Source: Rutstroemia sp. NJR-2017a BVV2
Taxonomy: Eukaryota; Ascomycota; Leotiomycetes; Helotiales; Rutstroemiaceae
Assembly: GCA_002946415.1 (NCBI GenBank)
Contig: NJPS01000051.1
Location: 670,001-734,000, forward strand
Direction: 5' to 3'
Length of the DNA stretch: 64,000 bases
Shown: piece by piece, positions 1 through 10,637 of the stretch
How positions within the stretch are numbered: position 1 is the stretch's first letter
Layout: each line of letters starts with the position of its first letter
The notes under the pieces: model-generated
What the model was told of the DNA's origin: nothing
Database searches by the model: none
The model's input: the letters and a program-made list of their open reading frames with translations, nothing else
Position numbers and translations under genes: made by a program

Positions 1-2175
1 CCCCGCGGAAGCCGCTGTGGACTGGATGGACGAACTCCTTTCACATTTTCTTACAGTAGTCGTTACCAAGCAGATGAAGGGTCCCTCGTCTGATCTCTGG
101 GGAACGGGAACATGCTCGCATCCTACACGGTCATTCTTTCCACCCTCTAGACTTGCCCCGGCATGCGTTCGATCCTCCGGTACCACCCAAGGCGAACATC
201 ACTTACGCATCGGGAATGTCGTTGCAGTGCAGCAGAATGGGTCGAGACACCGAACGGGGGACTGGCCGAAGCTTATGTTTACTTGTACTACAGTAGTAGA
301 GTATTGCTTCTGTGGAGTAAAAAGGGTCCAGTGAATCAGTCTGTAAATGGTATGCTCGTGCAAAGCGCAACATGCGAGAGACAACTGTCAAGGAGACTGT
401 GGTCTCGAACAGTGATGATTCCATGAATCGGCTGGGGCTCATGGCCCCCACCATCTATGTAGCACTAGGACAAATCTGATAACCTGGCTGCTCAAGGATA
501 TACAAGTAAGCGATGACCGGGAAGGGGTTGTTGGCGTTCTCTGGCATCCATCCATCGCCCGTTCCGTACAGTAATTCCGTGTCCGCTGTCCGGATGGACA
601 TATGTGGAAAGTTGTGCTCTGATCTTGGGAGGGGCCAAGCTATTTAAAGTAGCAGTGCAGCGGTCCGGCGCTTTACTGTATCGAAGGGGCAACGAGCCTT
701 ATCATCACTCCTCCCTTCCACACCGTCTTTGCAAGAAACCACAATTTGGCGCTTCCAGAGTGGCTATTCACAAGGCTTTATTCTTGATCGCTGCTGCGAT
801 CAACAATTTCCACATCGTTACATCTGCTACGTGCCAATTGCCAATCAATACTACGAAGTATGTTATTAATGGAAGGAATAGCTCGCTCGTAAACAGGACA
901 ATGGGATTGATGAGATTAGTCTTTCTTATTCAAACAAGTTAGTAGAAGTCATAAGGATTCCAAGACTTTCTCGTCATAAGCCCTGACTTGACTGGCTTTA
1001 CTAACTTCGAAGTAAGCCTACCTCTTCAGGTCAGAAAAAACCTGCCTACTTGTAACATATGCTAAGAAGTTTAAATTCAAACTAGAATGGGTTCAAATGT
1101 TTGCCGTAAAGCTTTCCTACAACCAAATGATATAATTGTCGGAGATTGATATGGACATTCGGCTTTTCATAATCTTCTTTCTTCTCAGTTGCTTTGGATT
1201 TTTCTGACCATCCGAAGGTAGAGGTTCGAGAGCCAAGCTTTGATATTGGTAAGCATTAGATAGCACCCCAGAGATAGGAAGATATGACTGCAGAGAAATC
1301 TGTGCTTACCGCGGAATTATCGTTCGACAAGTATTACAAAATCCCATTGGTGTTGGAGGACAAAATAACCTCCACTATTGACAAAAGATTGTGCTGCGCC
1401 CTGTATCTGGGCCAATTTACGCAAAATACACTCGGGCTAACCATTTTTCCTTTTTCCTTTTTCCTGCTGTTCCTTGTTCTTCGTTTTCCGGTGGGAGGGC
1501 AGAGAGATCAACAGGACAAGACCAACAGGACAAGATACACACACGGCTCACACATGCATGCTGTGCATCGGACTTGCATCGAAAGGTGCCAGCGCAGTCT
1601 CTTCCCCTCACGCTTCCTCTCAGCCCCGTGTCGGCTCGCTTGTTGCCGCGCATCTAGGCTACACAGTTACGGACCTACAAGTATTGACAAGAATGACGGA
1701 GGAATCCTTTGAAATAACTGTATTCTTGCACCCCCTGTCGCCACGCGACGCCCATTTTTCCGGGCCCATGACAAAGGTGGAGTAAGGCCCGAAGGAAGGG
1801 AAGGTCTGATGGGTAAGGGTATGGGTAAGGGTATGGGTAAGGGTATGGGAAAGGTAGCGTCAGCTGTAGGTCATGTCAAAAGGAAAAAGAGTCCGTTCGC
1901 AATGCCTCTTGCGATGATATCAAGATCATTGCGGGGCCTTCATCTAATAAAGGGTTTTTCTACCCCTTCATTCATATATTTTCCGCACGGATTGTTGAAT
2001 GCCGTGCCGTCTTGTCTTGAACCTGTTGATCACTCATTTTTATCTGATCGGATCGGATCTTCAATTGGGGTCATCGGCTTTCAATCTTTCATTGTTAAAG
2101 TCGACGGTGCCAATTGATATCGGCGAGGGACTTCAAGTGTCTTGTTCGCACTGAAGCTCTCGAATCCAACTCATC
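1..2175. other. gene-free left edge
   Basis: No convincing gene. The open frames here are short, lack recognisable domains and overlap on both strands. The stretch holds the G-rich 12-bp tandem repeat at 1809-1854 and the promoter side of the rhodopsin-type gene at 2176. A gene running off the left edge cannot be excluded, but no frame at the edge looks conserved. Confidence 0.5.
1809..1854 (+). repeat. G-rich 12-bp tandem repeat
   Basis: Three exact copies of ATGGGTAAGGGT plus a degenerate fourth. Runs of three G spaced by 3 nt could form a G-quadruplex. The unit resembles but is not the fungal telomere unit TTAGGG. The forward frame would encode repeated MGKG, but the frame ends without any domain. 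Confidence 0.85.
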
Positions 2176-3678
2176 ATGTCTCAGATGAGCGAGCCGGCGG
2201 GTGGAGATGTCGATCGTGGTAGGACTGCGTCTATCATCGTTCTGGTTCAAGTGAGCGTTGCAGTTTTGATTGTCGCCGCCAGATTCTACGCCCGATACAT
2301 GATCAAGAACCTGGGGAAGGACGATTGGTGTATGCTCTTTACTCTGGTGAGTTGCTAGTTTCTGTTACCACCGAACAACACTTCTAATACCGAGTTTAGA
2401 TCCTCTTCATCTGCTACGGTTCTCTGATGACATACGAATGGAGATTGGGGGGCTTCAGGCATTTATTTTATTTGACCACGGAGCAGAGTTTAAGGGTCGC
2501 GAAGATAAATTACATACTACAGGTCCTGATTGTCTTCTCCTACATCACTGGAAAAGCAGCGGTTGGCTTCCTTGTGCTGCGAGTAATCGGTCGCGACTCT
2601 TCAGTTTGGCGCAAATGGGCGGTTTATACAGTTATTGGAGCAACAGCGCTTATCAATGGACTGGATTGCATCTTTACATACGTCCAGTGCTCTCCTCCTC
2701 GAGCACTGTGGGATCCAACCATCCCGCATAAGTGCTGGGACCCATCAGTACAATCACGATTTGCCATCTTCACCGCAAGTATGTACTTCCAGCCAACATC
2801 TTACCAACCAACATTGTCCCAAAGTTTCTAAAGACTTATGCTGACATTTCCAACAGGTGAGAATTGTATAGCGGACGTTGTTCTCGCGGTCGTTCCTGCC
2901 ACAGTAATATACCGGCTCAACATGGAGATGAAAAAGCGGGTGAACCTGTGCATTCTCCTCGGTCTAGGACTCATGTAAGCTTTCCTCTCTTTTTCTCGGG
3001 CTACTGTATTCCAAATACGCTCATTCTGTTACGAAGAAGTATGTAAGCGCTAACGATTTATTCAGAGCTGCTATTTGCTGCATTGTCAAGACTACTTACC
3101 TTGGCTCACTCAACGCCCACTCGGATTTAACATGTAAGCTGACCTGGCTTTTTTACGTTTTATCACTTTGGCTTGGTTTTCGTCTACCTATACCCTGCTG
3201 AGAATCATTTCATTCATTCCATTCTACCACATTCCCATCACACCTTCATGCACTCCAGCTAGCGCTACACAGACGAGCAACCCACTAACGCAGCATCCCA
3301 GGGAAAACATACGACCTCCTAGTTTGGAGCGGCTCCGAGCTATTTGTTATCATCGTGTGTGGGAGTATCCCACCTCTCAAACCTTACTGGGACAAATATG
3401 TGACGGGCAAATCGCCCACTTACGGAAGCAGCGGCGCCGGATACAGCAACTCCAGTCATTTGAGCTCCTTCCGGAGAAAAAGCCGCGCAACGTATATTAA
3501 GCAGAATTACGACAACACAACGGCGAGCTCGACCGACCAGGTCAATTCCCCGCCTTCTCATCATCCGAATCTGCATGGTGATAAGTGGATACAGGCTACG
3601 ACAGATATCGAGATCCAGAGTGTGAGGATACGGAGCGAGGATGAGATTAGACCGAACCCTGGGGATAGTTTCGTATAG
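2176..3678 (+). CDS. fungal rhodopsin-type (SAT4/PTH11-like) seven-helix membrane protein
   Basis: Five exons: 2176-2346, 2400-2778, 2857-2974, 3066-3133 and 3302-3678, giving 370 aa in one frame. All introns are GT-AG (53, 78, 91, 168 nt), with branch-like CTAAT/CTAAC before two acceptors. The product has a short extracellular N-terminus and about seven hydrophobic helices. Family-typical stretches are visible: KDDWCMLFTL after helix 1-2, a YVQCSPPRALWD loop with its Cys, and the WSGSELFVIIVCGSIPPLKP block in the last helix. A polar tail of about 100 residues rich in Ser/Thr follows. Members are integral plasma-membrane proteins of mostly unknown ligand; some PTH11-type relatives sense host surfaces. 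It is an accessory gene with no operon-like neighbours. Family assignment is firm, function is not. Confidence 0.88.
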
Positions 3679-4861
3679 AAGATGAACTTTTCTTATGGTT
3701 TCCAAGCGCTGTATTATATTGTATTACTATTACACTCGGTCGATGGGTCAGGCGAACGAGATATCGGAGTCCCGGTTGTGGTCAGGTTATATTTGGAGTT
3801 TGAAGGCGACTGGCGCAGCGATTTCGTTCGAGATACCATCTATTGTCCCCAGTCAGCCTGGCTTTTTTGGACACATCTCTTTTTTTTCACGAAGTCGGAT
3901 TGAAGACGAAGGAGGCTATGTATGTATGTAGTTAATTGTGTAATGTTTTATATCTAGAGCTACATAAATAAGTATGGCGAACAAAACAACACCTGAAACA
4001 ATCTCCCGATAATATGGCTATGGCGCAGTGAGACATGCATGTACGATATCTTGGCTTCACCACCAGACTGTATTCTTTTTCTTTTCCGTCTGTCTCAGCC
4101 ACTTTCTAGAAGATTTCAGCATTTAGCCCTGTGGACGTCCGGTTCTATGCTGTGATACGGTAAGGAGGTTGTATCCCGAGTGTGTGAGATAGTCGTGTCG
4201 AGTTACTGAACGTATCTTTGGGAGGGCTTGACTCTTGAGGAGATTATTCGAGACAGTAAGCAGGCTCATCGACGCCAGGTAGTGAGATCGTTTCGGTGTC
4301 TGCCGTTTGGCGTTTGTTTGAGACGCCAGGATTACGTGACTGTGTGTGGGATCGGTACAGGAGAAGTTGAAGGATCTGTCGTGTGCGGGCTGATGGATAA
4401 GCTCGAATATTCAGTGAATGGAGGTTTCCCGGTTGGCTAAGTGGCGGTTCTTTCATCGGTTTGATAAGTGAAGAGTTATGGCTTGATTGGGAAGTTCGTT
4501 TGCGATTTGAGAGTGGAAAGTATATATGGTTGTTTAAATACTGTTACTTGGAAACCCTTATATAGGGTTGCAAAGATAGAGATCTCAACGGATTTATTTG
4601 ATTTTCTCTATCATTCTAGTGAACTTCTCTTCTAAGACCGCGGCTTCTGATTGATGGTCTTCACTTTGATCTCAAGGCCTAGAAGGTCTTCATGAAAGTT
4701 GAATGAAAAAGAAACTAGAGAACCTACTTCAATACCAACACCACCTTAGATGACGGTCTGTCCACTCTTTCCATATGTCGTACACCATGCAGAGAATTGT
4801 TTGCATGGAGGATGAAATTGAATTTTCATTGGAGAGCATTGCTCATATGCATGCAAAGCTA
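3679..4861. other. intergenic, convergent gene ends
   Basis: Contains the 3' region of the rhodopsin-type gene and that of the minus-strand gene ending at 4862. Small open frames on both strands have no recognisable domain. I see no RNA gene or mobile element. Confidence 0.5.
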
Positions 4862-6148
4862 TCAAATCTCTTTGGCTGATCCAAATCTCTCCTCCATCCA
4901 CGTAACTGTTTTCAAGAATGCTTCCATCCATTCATACTCTCTCACATCGAGAGGCTTCAACTTTTGAGCAGTAGCAATCCGCCGCAATGGTGGCATACCA
5001 GGATAGTTTATATCCTTTTCCATGATAAATCTCGGCCATCTCCTCGCTTGAGTCGTTTCAGTCTTGCTGCTCTTCTGGGAAGCTGCATTGTTGAGGCGGG
5101 GTTCCCATTGAATGCGAGGCATGGTCACACTATCCTCGTTATAGACGTACACTAGTCCTTTCAATGCTGTTCGTAAATGACCAGCTATCTCTTCCGGATA
5201 TTGGGAGTCGCTTTCTTTCTTGTCTGCTGTATAAAGAAGTGGAAGATTGTCTAGAGTCCTAGGTAGAGGTTGTGGTTCTAGTACCATTCTTTGGAAGCTG
5301 TCCTCGAGTTCTGAACTCTTCATATGGAATGGATGCTTCTCTAATGTATCAAGCATTAACCACAGGTATCGGTCGTACGGTATTATCTCTATCAAATAAG
5401 GCGGTGCTTTCACTGATCCAGGATAGAGATGGGTTAACTTCCGGTCACGAAGAGCTTTGTTTGCGAGTGATCTGAGTCGGTTTGAGATGTGTGATATATT
5501 GCATTCTGCAACGTCTTGCCTAGAATCGGTGGTCTGCTTGACCACATGAGGGTACCTCTCAACCAAGTCTGCGGCGAGTTTGATTTGATCTGCCTTTCGA
5601 GCATTGAGATTCGACTTTGCTTCCTTGACCCACTGCCAGTAATTCCTACCATGCTGCAACCATGCCCTAGCGTTTTCGAATGGATCGACGAGTAGTGGAC
5701 GGGGAGAACGCCCGTATTTGGTGAGAAGATCAAGGTCCAGGCTAGGAACGTCAAGGCAGTTTCGAATTGCAACAATCCCCAGTTGACATATGTCAATTAT
5801 GTCACCAAAAGTTGTTGAACTATGTGGTCCCGGAACTTGTGCCAGTGGAGATTCTGGAGGTGCCAGAGGTTTGTTCCTAAACACTCTCGTTTCGCGGAAG
5901 AGGATGAAATATTCTATCGCCAACGAGATGTCCTGTGAGGATGAGAAAAGTTTTCCATAATGAAGATGCGTCAAGACACACTCGTTCAGGTAGTCCAGAC
6001 GGTAGCAAAGAATACGGATAACCTTTACTATCGGCAGGTCGTCCAAGACTTGATGTACTGTTTCGGGGGGCAATTTGGTTAAAAACCCTATCAAAACAGG
6101 AGTTCTACCAGCCGGTGGCCAAGGTGTTAAAAAAGCTTCCAAATCCAT
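4862..6148 (-). CDS. hypothetical protein with F-box-like N-terminus
   Basis: Single uninterrupted frame of 428 aa, ATG at 6148, TGA at 4862. I do not recognise the family. Residues about 24-45 (LPPETVHQVLDDLPIVKVIR) look like the first half of an F-box: a Leu-Pro, a helix, then a conserved-looking IRIL stretch. The rest is mixed alpha-helical, with a short low-complexity Ser/Thr patch near the C-terminus. It is divergently transcribed from the SDR fusion gene at 6379, with 230 bp between the two start codons. F-box-like proteins of this size are numerous in filamentous ascomycetes and usually serve as SCF substrate adaptors, but the motif here is too weak for more than a suggestion. Confidence 0.7.
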   Translation of the reverse strand: MDLEAFLTPWPPAGRTPVLIGFLTKLPPETVHQVLDDLPIVKVIRILCYRLDYLNECVLTHLHYGKLFSSSQDISLAIEYFILFRETRVFRNKPLAPPESPLAQVPGPHSSTTFGDIIDICQLGIVAIRNCLDVPSLDLDLLTKYGRSPRPLLVDPFENARAWLQHGRNYWQWVKEAKSNLNARKADQIKLAADLVERYPHVVKQTTDSRQDVAECNISHISNRLRSLANKALRDRKLTHLYPGSVKAPPYLIEIIPYDRYLWLMLDTLEKHPFHMKSSELEDSFQRMVLEPQPLPRTLDNLPLLYTADKKESDSQYPEEIAGHLRTALKGLVYVYNEDSVTMPRIQWEPRLNNAASQKSSKTETTQARRWPRFIMEKDINYPGMPPLRRIATAQKLKPLDVREYEWMEAFLKTVTWMEERFGSAKEI

Positions 6149-6378
6149 GATTGTAGACTTTGTGATGCTTTCACGAACAGGTGTCAGTTCTGTCTACGAA
6201 GTAATACAGCTGAAAACTGTAATGAGTCACAACGACGGTGGGATGTGCCGCGGGTTTGCATTAGCGAATGAATGCCCAACTCCCCTAAGCGGATGGAACA
6301 ACATCAGCGCAACAGAAAGAAAGGCTGTGACTCTTCTAAACATTCAGAAGTAATCAGTTCTGAGTTCCTCATTCGAAA

Positions 6379-8094
6379 ATGCTTGATTCACGAGAATCTT
6401 ATCGAGCGTATATTCAAACGCAAAGCCCTTCGGTCATAGCTCGGCAGCTACGTCAAGACCAAGCGACATGCCAGGCACACGGCCTTCCCAGTGCCTTAGC
6501 GGTCTATCTTCCTTCGTCGAAATCCGATCTGGGTGATAAAATATCCCTCGAGTTATATCCAGAGCATGCAAAATTTCCTAGATCATTAGTCAGGTATATG
6601 CAATACGATGGATTATTGCAAGGCATCAGAGCGTATCTTCATCAAATGGCCCCACCAGCGAGACACGAGACTCTTCCAGATGCTGTAGATGCTCACCATG
6701 ATAGCCCGCCTTCAAAGGATGATATCGAGACAGCACTTAGAGTTCTGGATTTTTGTGTTAGAAAACCGACTATTTCGAACATGGATGGAAATTCTCCTCT
6801 TCATCGTGTGGTGGATGACTTGAATAATCGTCTGACTCGTCTTCCTCAACCAGTCAATACACAGAAAATAAAATTGAAAAAGAAAACGGATAGCCTTCGG
6901 AAATGCTACATTTGTCGATACCTTTTGGTGACACATCATCCACTTTACCCGAGTATGTGCAAGCCATGCGGGAGTTTCAACCTTGCGTCGAGCGACCTCT
7001 CGATGCCCCAAGCTCTTCGTCTAGACGGACGAACTGCTCTGGTCACAGGGGGACGGATCAATCTTGGTTATCATACTGCGCTGAGACTTCTGCGATGCGG
7101 TGCTAAAGTCATCGTCACTTCACGGTATCCAAAAGATGCTGTCGCACGCTACTTAATGGAGAAAGACTCTACCGAGTGGGAACGGCGGTTGACGATCATA
7201 GGAGCCGACTTCAGAGCGGCTGGTGATGTGTTCCATCTAGTCGAAGCGGCCAAACGGGTTCTACGCGACTGGGGAGACGAAGTAAAGTTAGACATTCTAA
7301 TCAACAATGCAGCACAGACATGGACCGATTCGATTCGACAAGAGAGCCAAGCCATCGAGCGAGAAGAACAAGTACAGCTTCCAGAGAATGCCGCGAGGAA
7401 TTTACTACTCGATACAAGTTACAGCCCACGAGTTAGAGGCGGTTTACAAACTTCGAATCTACTCCAGTTTGACACGGAACAAAAACGCATCAAAGCTGCA
7501 TCGGCAGAATATAGAGACCTAGATACCATTGACCAATCTGTTTCTGTTTCAGAACAAGATCCCAAAACTTCCTGGGTACAAAACCTCTATGAGATACCTT
7601 ACGAAGACGTGATATCTGCTCATTCGGTTAATGTATTTGTACCCTTCATCTTGATCCGCGAATTGCTCCCTCTCATGGGATCACCCGGTCCACGTGAGAA
7701 CAAGAACCAAGCATCAAAGCCCCTAGGACACATCGTCAATGTTTCTGCGCGTGAAGGAGTTTTCGAGTCTACACCAACCAACCGGCACAAGAACGGATAT
7801 CATGTGCATACGAATCTCACCAAAGCGGCGCTCAACATGCTCACAGAGACGGAAGCTGCTACCACATGGAGGAAAAGAAGGGTTGCGATGAATAGCGTGG
7901 ATCCAGGGTACTTGAGCGCAGCACCGGAAGTCATGGCTCGTCGTTGGAATGATGAGTGTCCAATTGGGTGGGAGGATGGAGCAGCGAGGGTCTTGTGGCC
8001 GATTGCAGTGGGAGAGAGTGGGAAAGGTGCTGTTTGGGGGAGATTTCTGAAGGACTTTGGTATGGGTGAAGGGGAAGAAAATGTCTGCAGATAG
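6379..8094 (+). CDS. short-chain dehydrogenase fused to an N-terminal zinc-motif domain
   Basis: Intronless, 571 aa. Residues 1-170 form an extension of unknown fold. Residues 176-197 carry CYIC...MCKPC with two His between the Cys pairs, a probable zinc-binding knuckle. The SDR fold starts near 215: TGGRINLG (223-230) is the glycine-rich NAD(P) motif and NNAA (309-312) the structural motif. Residues 313-450 are an unusually long insertion before the active-site strand (NVSAREG, Ser456). In place of the classical YxxxK there is HTNLTK (477-482), so Lys482 is kept but Thr478 occupies the Tyr position; Tyr474 is nearby. I recall this HTN-x-x-K form in a distinct SDR clade that also has the Cys-rich knuckle, so this is probably family-typical rather than decay. 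Substrate unknown. It is divergent from the gene at 4862-6148. Confidence 0.88.
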   Translation: MLDSRESYRAYIQTQSPSVIARQLRQDQATCQAHGLPSALAVYLPSSKSDLGDKISLELYPEHAKFPRSLVRYMQYDGLLQGIRAYLHQMAPPARHETLPDAVDAHHDSPPSKDDIETALRVLDFCVRKPTISNMDGNSPLHRVVDDLNNRLTRLPQPVNTQKIKLKKKTDSLRKCYICRYLLVTHHPLYPSMCKPCGSFNLASSDLSMPQALRLDGRTALVTGGRINLGYHTALRLLRCGAKVIVTSRYPKDAVARYLMEKDSTEWERRLTIIGADFRAAGDVFHLVEAAKRVLRDWGDEVKLDILINNAAQTWTDSIRQESQAIEREEQVQLPENAARNLLLDTSYSPRVRGGLQTSNLLQFDTEQKRIKAASAEYRDLDTIDQSVSVSEQDPKTSWVQNLYEIPYEDVISAHSVNVFVPFILIRELLPLMGSPGPRENKNQASKPLGHIVNVSAREGVFESTPTNRHKNGYHVHTNLTKAALNMLTETEAATTWRKRRVAMNSVDPGYLSAAPEVMARRWNDECPIGWEDGAARVLWPIAVGESGKGAVWGRFLKDFGMGEGEENVCR

Positions 8095-8506
8095 ATTTGC
8101 TTGCCAAACAGCGAGTTGGTTGTTCTCTTTCATCTCACCATATGAATTACATTGGAACATTTTGTACACGACGGTGAAGCATTTGCTTGTTCACTGAAAA
8201 ATGGATTGTCCAGATGTGAACATCTTACTGCCATTCCATATTCAAGAAGTAAAATACAAACATCCGCCATAAATGCAGACTATTCCACGTTCATCCAGAA
8301 TTCCTCTCTCCATCCTCGTACGTTTGTTTGCGACCAATGCTGTTTTACATATCCTGAATGCATAGACGACAAGCCCACGAAATGACGCGAATCCGTGATA
8401 GTCTGCCTCCTTCCAATATGGTGTATCTGAAGGCTTCCTACACAGAACTCTCGTTCTCTTGTTTGATATTATCGTCAATGTGATTCTTCCAACAATCCAC
8501 GTGTTT
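8095..8506. other. short convergent intergenic region
   Basis: Separates the 3' ends of the SDR gene (plus) and the 2EXR-like gene (minus). No additional feature seen; overlapping short frames lack homology signs. Confidence 0.5.
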
Positions 8507-9636
8507 CTAATTTGAAACTAGCTCCTTCTTCAACTCAAAGTATCTCTTCTTCTTCGAAGCCAAGAGCTCTGCCTGCCACTTTGGCATCGCAAGTACATAG
8601 TCGATGACCAAGTCTGGATGGATATCGTGTCTTTTTGGCTCGCCCCAAAGTGGGCTCCACGGTTCTTGATGAACATCCTCCGCAGTGATAAGCGTCATCT
8701 TTTTCAGCATAGGATGCGGTCGAATCACTTCTCTCTTCACGTCTTTTGGATGCTTGCTGTAAAGTTTCAACGCCCGTTTAACATCGATAAGTTCGTCTAG
8801 GAATACCAGGTCGCCTCTCTCATGTGCAGGTAGGTCTGTGGTGTAATCTGCGACCACAATCGTCAAATGTTGTATGGCCTTGAATCTTTTAAGGAATCTC
8901 TTTATCCGGTCCTTTTCGTTTCCAAAGAAGTCATCGCTCAGAAAGAATGATGGAAGTGTCAGATGTTTGATTTTGTTGGCGCTGTCCCCAAACGTGGCTT
9001 GAAGGAACTGCATTGGAAGATTTTCTTCATGAATGTCATCTTCATAATTCGAGTCCAGGTTCTCCCAATCAAGGTAGACGGTGTCTAACTCAAGATTGAA
9101 TACCACCTTCCATAATTTCGGCTGGTCTATAATGCTTTCGTCTTGCGAGTTTGTCCCGAGAATGCCAGTATGTAAATCTATCGATCTTCGTTGCACCACT
9201 GTGTCATAAAATAAAGATTAGCTTAAAGTTTTCCATAAGGCTTGAAATTCAAAACTAAATCTGAGAACAAGCAGAAGGGATTCATACTGTCTCTGGTGTA
9301 CTTGCAAGCCTGCGAGATGCTGGGAGCATGGTAGTTCGACCTGAAGCTTAGGTGCCATTCGATCTTTTCCGATTTGAGCATGGACTCGTCATAAAACCCA
9401 AACATACCCTTTTCGATATCATCATCGCATTCGAGACGGACCACAGGCTTAAGAAGCAGGATTTTCGGCTCATCTAGGAGGGTTTTAAAGATCATGTCCT
9501 GTATTTCCTGAGGGATTGTAGGAAGCCTAGCTAAGTCTGTAGTGTATCCAGAAGATGATTCTTGTGCACGATTGCCATCGGAAGAGATGAGTCGCTGAGA
9601 GTTTCCGACTGGAGGAGGTGGGCCTTTAGAATCCAT
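8507..9636 (-). CDS. 2EXR-domain-like hypothetical protein
   Basis: Two exons: 9636-9288 and 9198-8507, joined by an 89-nt intron (9199-9287; donor GTATGAAT, branch GCTAATC, acceptor ACACAG), giving about 346 aa. I chose ATG 9636 for its CACAATGG context. An upstream in-frame ATG at 9753 would add 39 residues. Residues 35-60 (LPTIPQEIQDMIFKTLLDEP) match the N-terminal 2EXR/F-box-like signature: Pro-x-Glu-Ile followed by an Ile-Phe helix and a strand with VVRLE. The rest follows the usual layout of such proteins, with YHAPSISQACKYTRD, a central region of W/L-rich strands, and a C-terminal Lys-rich helix. Function of the family is unknown. It is typically an expanded, lineage-variable family in filamentous fungi. 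Confidence 0.75.
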
Positions 9637-10637
9637 TGTGACGAACGTTGACGATAGTCCAAGAGCGAAGGCTTTCAGTCCAGTCCTGATGGGAAAAGTT
9701 GAAAAGTTTACTCCATTGCAGAAAGAGTTTATATACTGCCACAGTTCACTCATTCACTCATAATTATGAGTCACGGAACGCAATGAGAAAACGGGAGACT
9801 ACTCGTAGCTCTTGTATATGGAGATTCTCGTGAACGTGTTATGGTCTTGCCGTATAGTGTATGTCGATCATTGAAAATTCTGCACTGTAGTACTGCTATT
9901 CCAGTAACTTGGGAAGGTGAATGGTACGACAGGCATGTAGAATGTCTGAAAAAGCTACCACATCTACATCGGATGAACTAGGAAGTCGGCAGCGTTTAAG
10001 ATTGCCTTCTGTTATCAAAGTTCTGAAGCAATCTCGCAGTCTGCATCCCTAATGAAGAAGTCGCCTGTGGGGAATAGGATGTTTCAAATCCGTTTCCAAA
10101 GGGAATACCATTCATTGAACGTATGATTAGCGGTTCTCTTCTCATATTTAGAGCAGTTGAATGAATGAGATAGAGATATACTGCGCAGAATAACCCGTAC
10201 CCGCGGATATCCGCAAACCGCTCCACTCTGCGGATCACCCCTCCCCTACCTAAGTGCAACCCGTGGGTTCCGTTTTAAAACCCTAAACCATTCCGCAGGT
10301 TTCCCCTTTAACAGCGGATGCACATGGACTAACCATCGATCCATGGGTTGATGGATAATCTACATGACACGTACGTTTTATTTAGTATTATAGAGATGTC
10401 ATTGCCTCATCGAGTAACCCTAAAGTCAGATGGACCATGTCACCAGATGCGAAATCATGGCTTAGTTCGACTCGGGCGGTTTGATGGACCCCAACTTTCA
10501 AGCCAGCAAAGTCTTTGATGTATGAGTTTAAGATGCAATTTGGAGATGGAGATATGTGAAGTTGAAATATATTCTCCCTGGTCTTCTGAATCATTGGCTA
10601 CTAGTAATGTCTGTTGAGACATATCTTACTGGTGCTC
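9637..10637. other. intergenic with CGGAT-rich patch
   Basis: About 1 kb without a credible gene. It includes the promoter of the 2EXR-like gene, the CGGAT-rich degenerate repeat patch (10196-10330) and a 68-codon minus-strand frame (10388-10594) with no recognised homology. That frame could be a gene relic. Confidence 0.5.
10196..10330. repeat. degenerate CGGAT-rich inverted-repeat patch (copy A)
   Basis: Contains the perfect inverted core GCGGATATCCGC, further CGGAT/ATCCGC words and several GTGGGTT/ACCC words. A related patch lies at 16345-16480. The sequence looks like worn repetitive DNA rather than coding sequence. Confidence 0.45.

Noticed and set aside
1224..1242. GAGGTTCGAGAGCC resembling a tRNA T loop
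   Set aside because: The flanking 5-bp stem does not pair and no cloverleaf can be drawn.
1284..1785. Overlapping frames of 88-142 codons
   Set aside because: Three frames and both strands are open at once; no conserved motif or splice pattern.
1809..2117. 102-codon frame beginning with repeated MGKG
   Set aside because: The frame is only the translation of the tandem repeat plus non-conserved sequence; no domain, poor start context.
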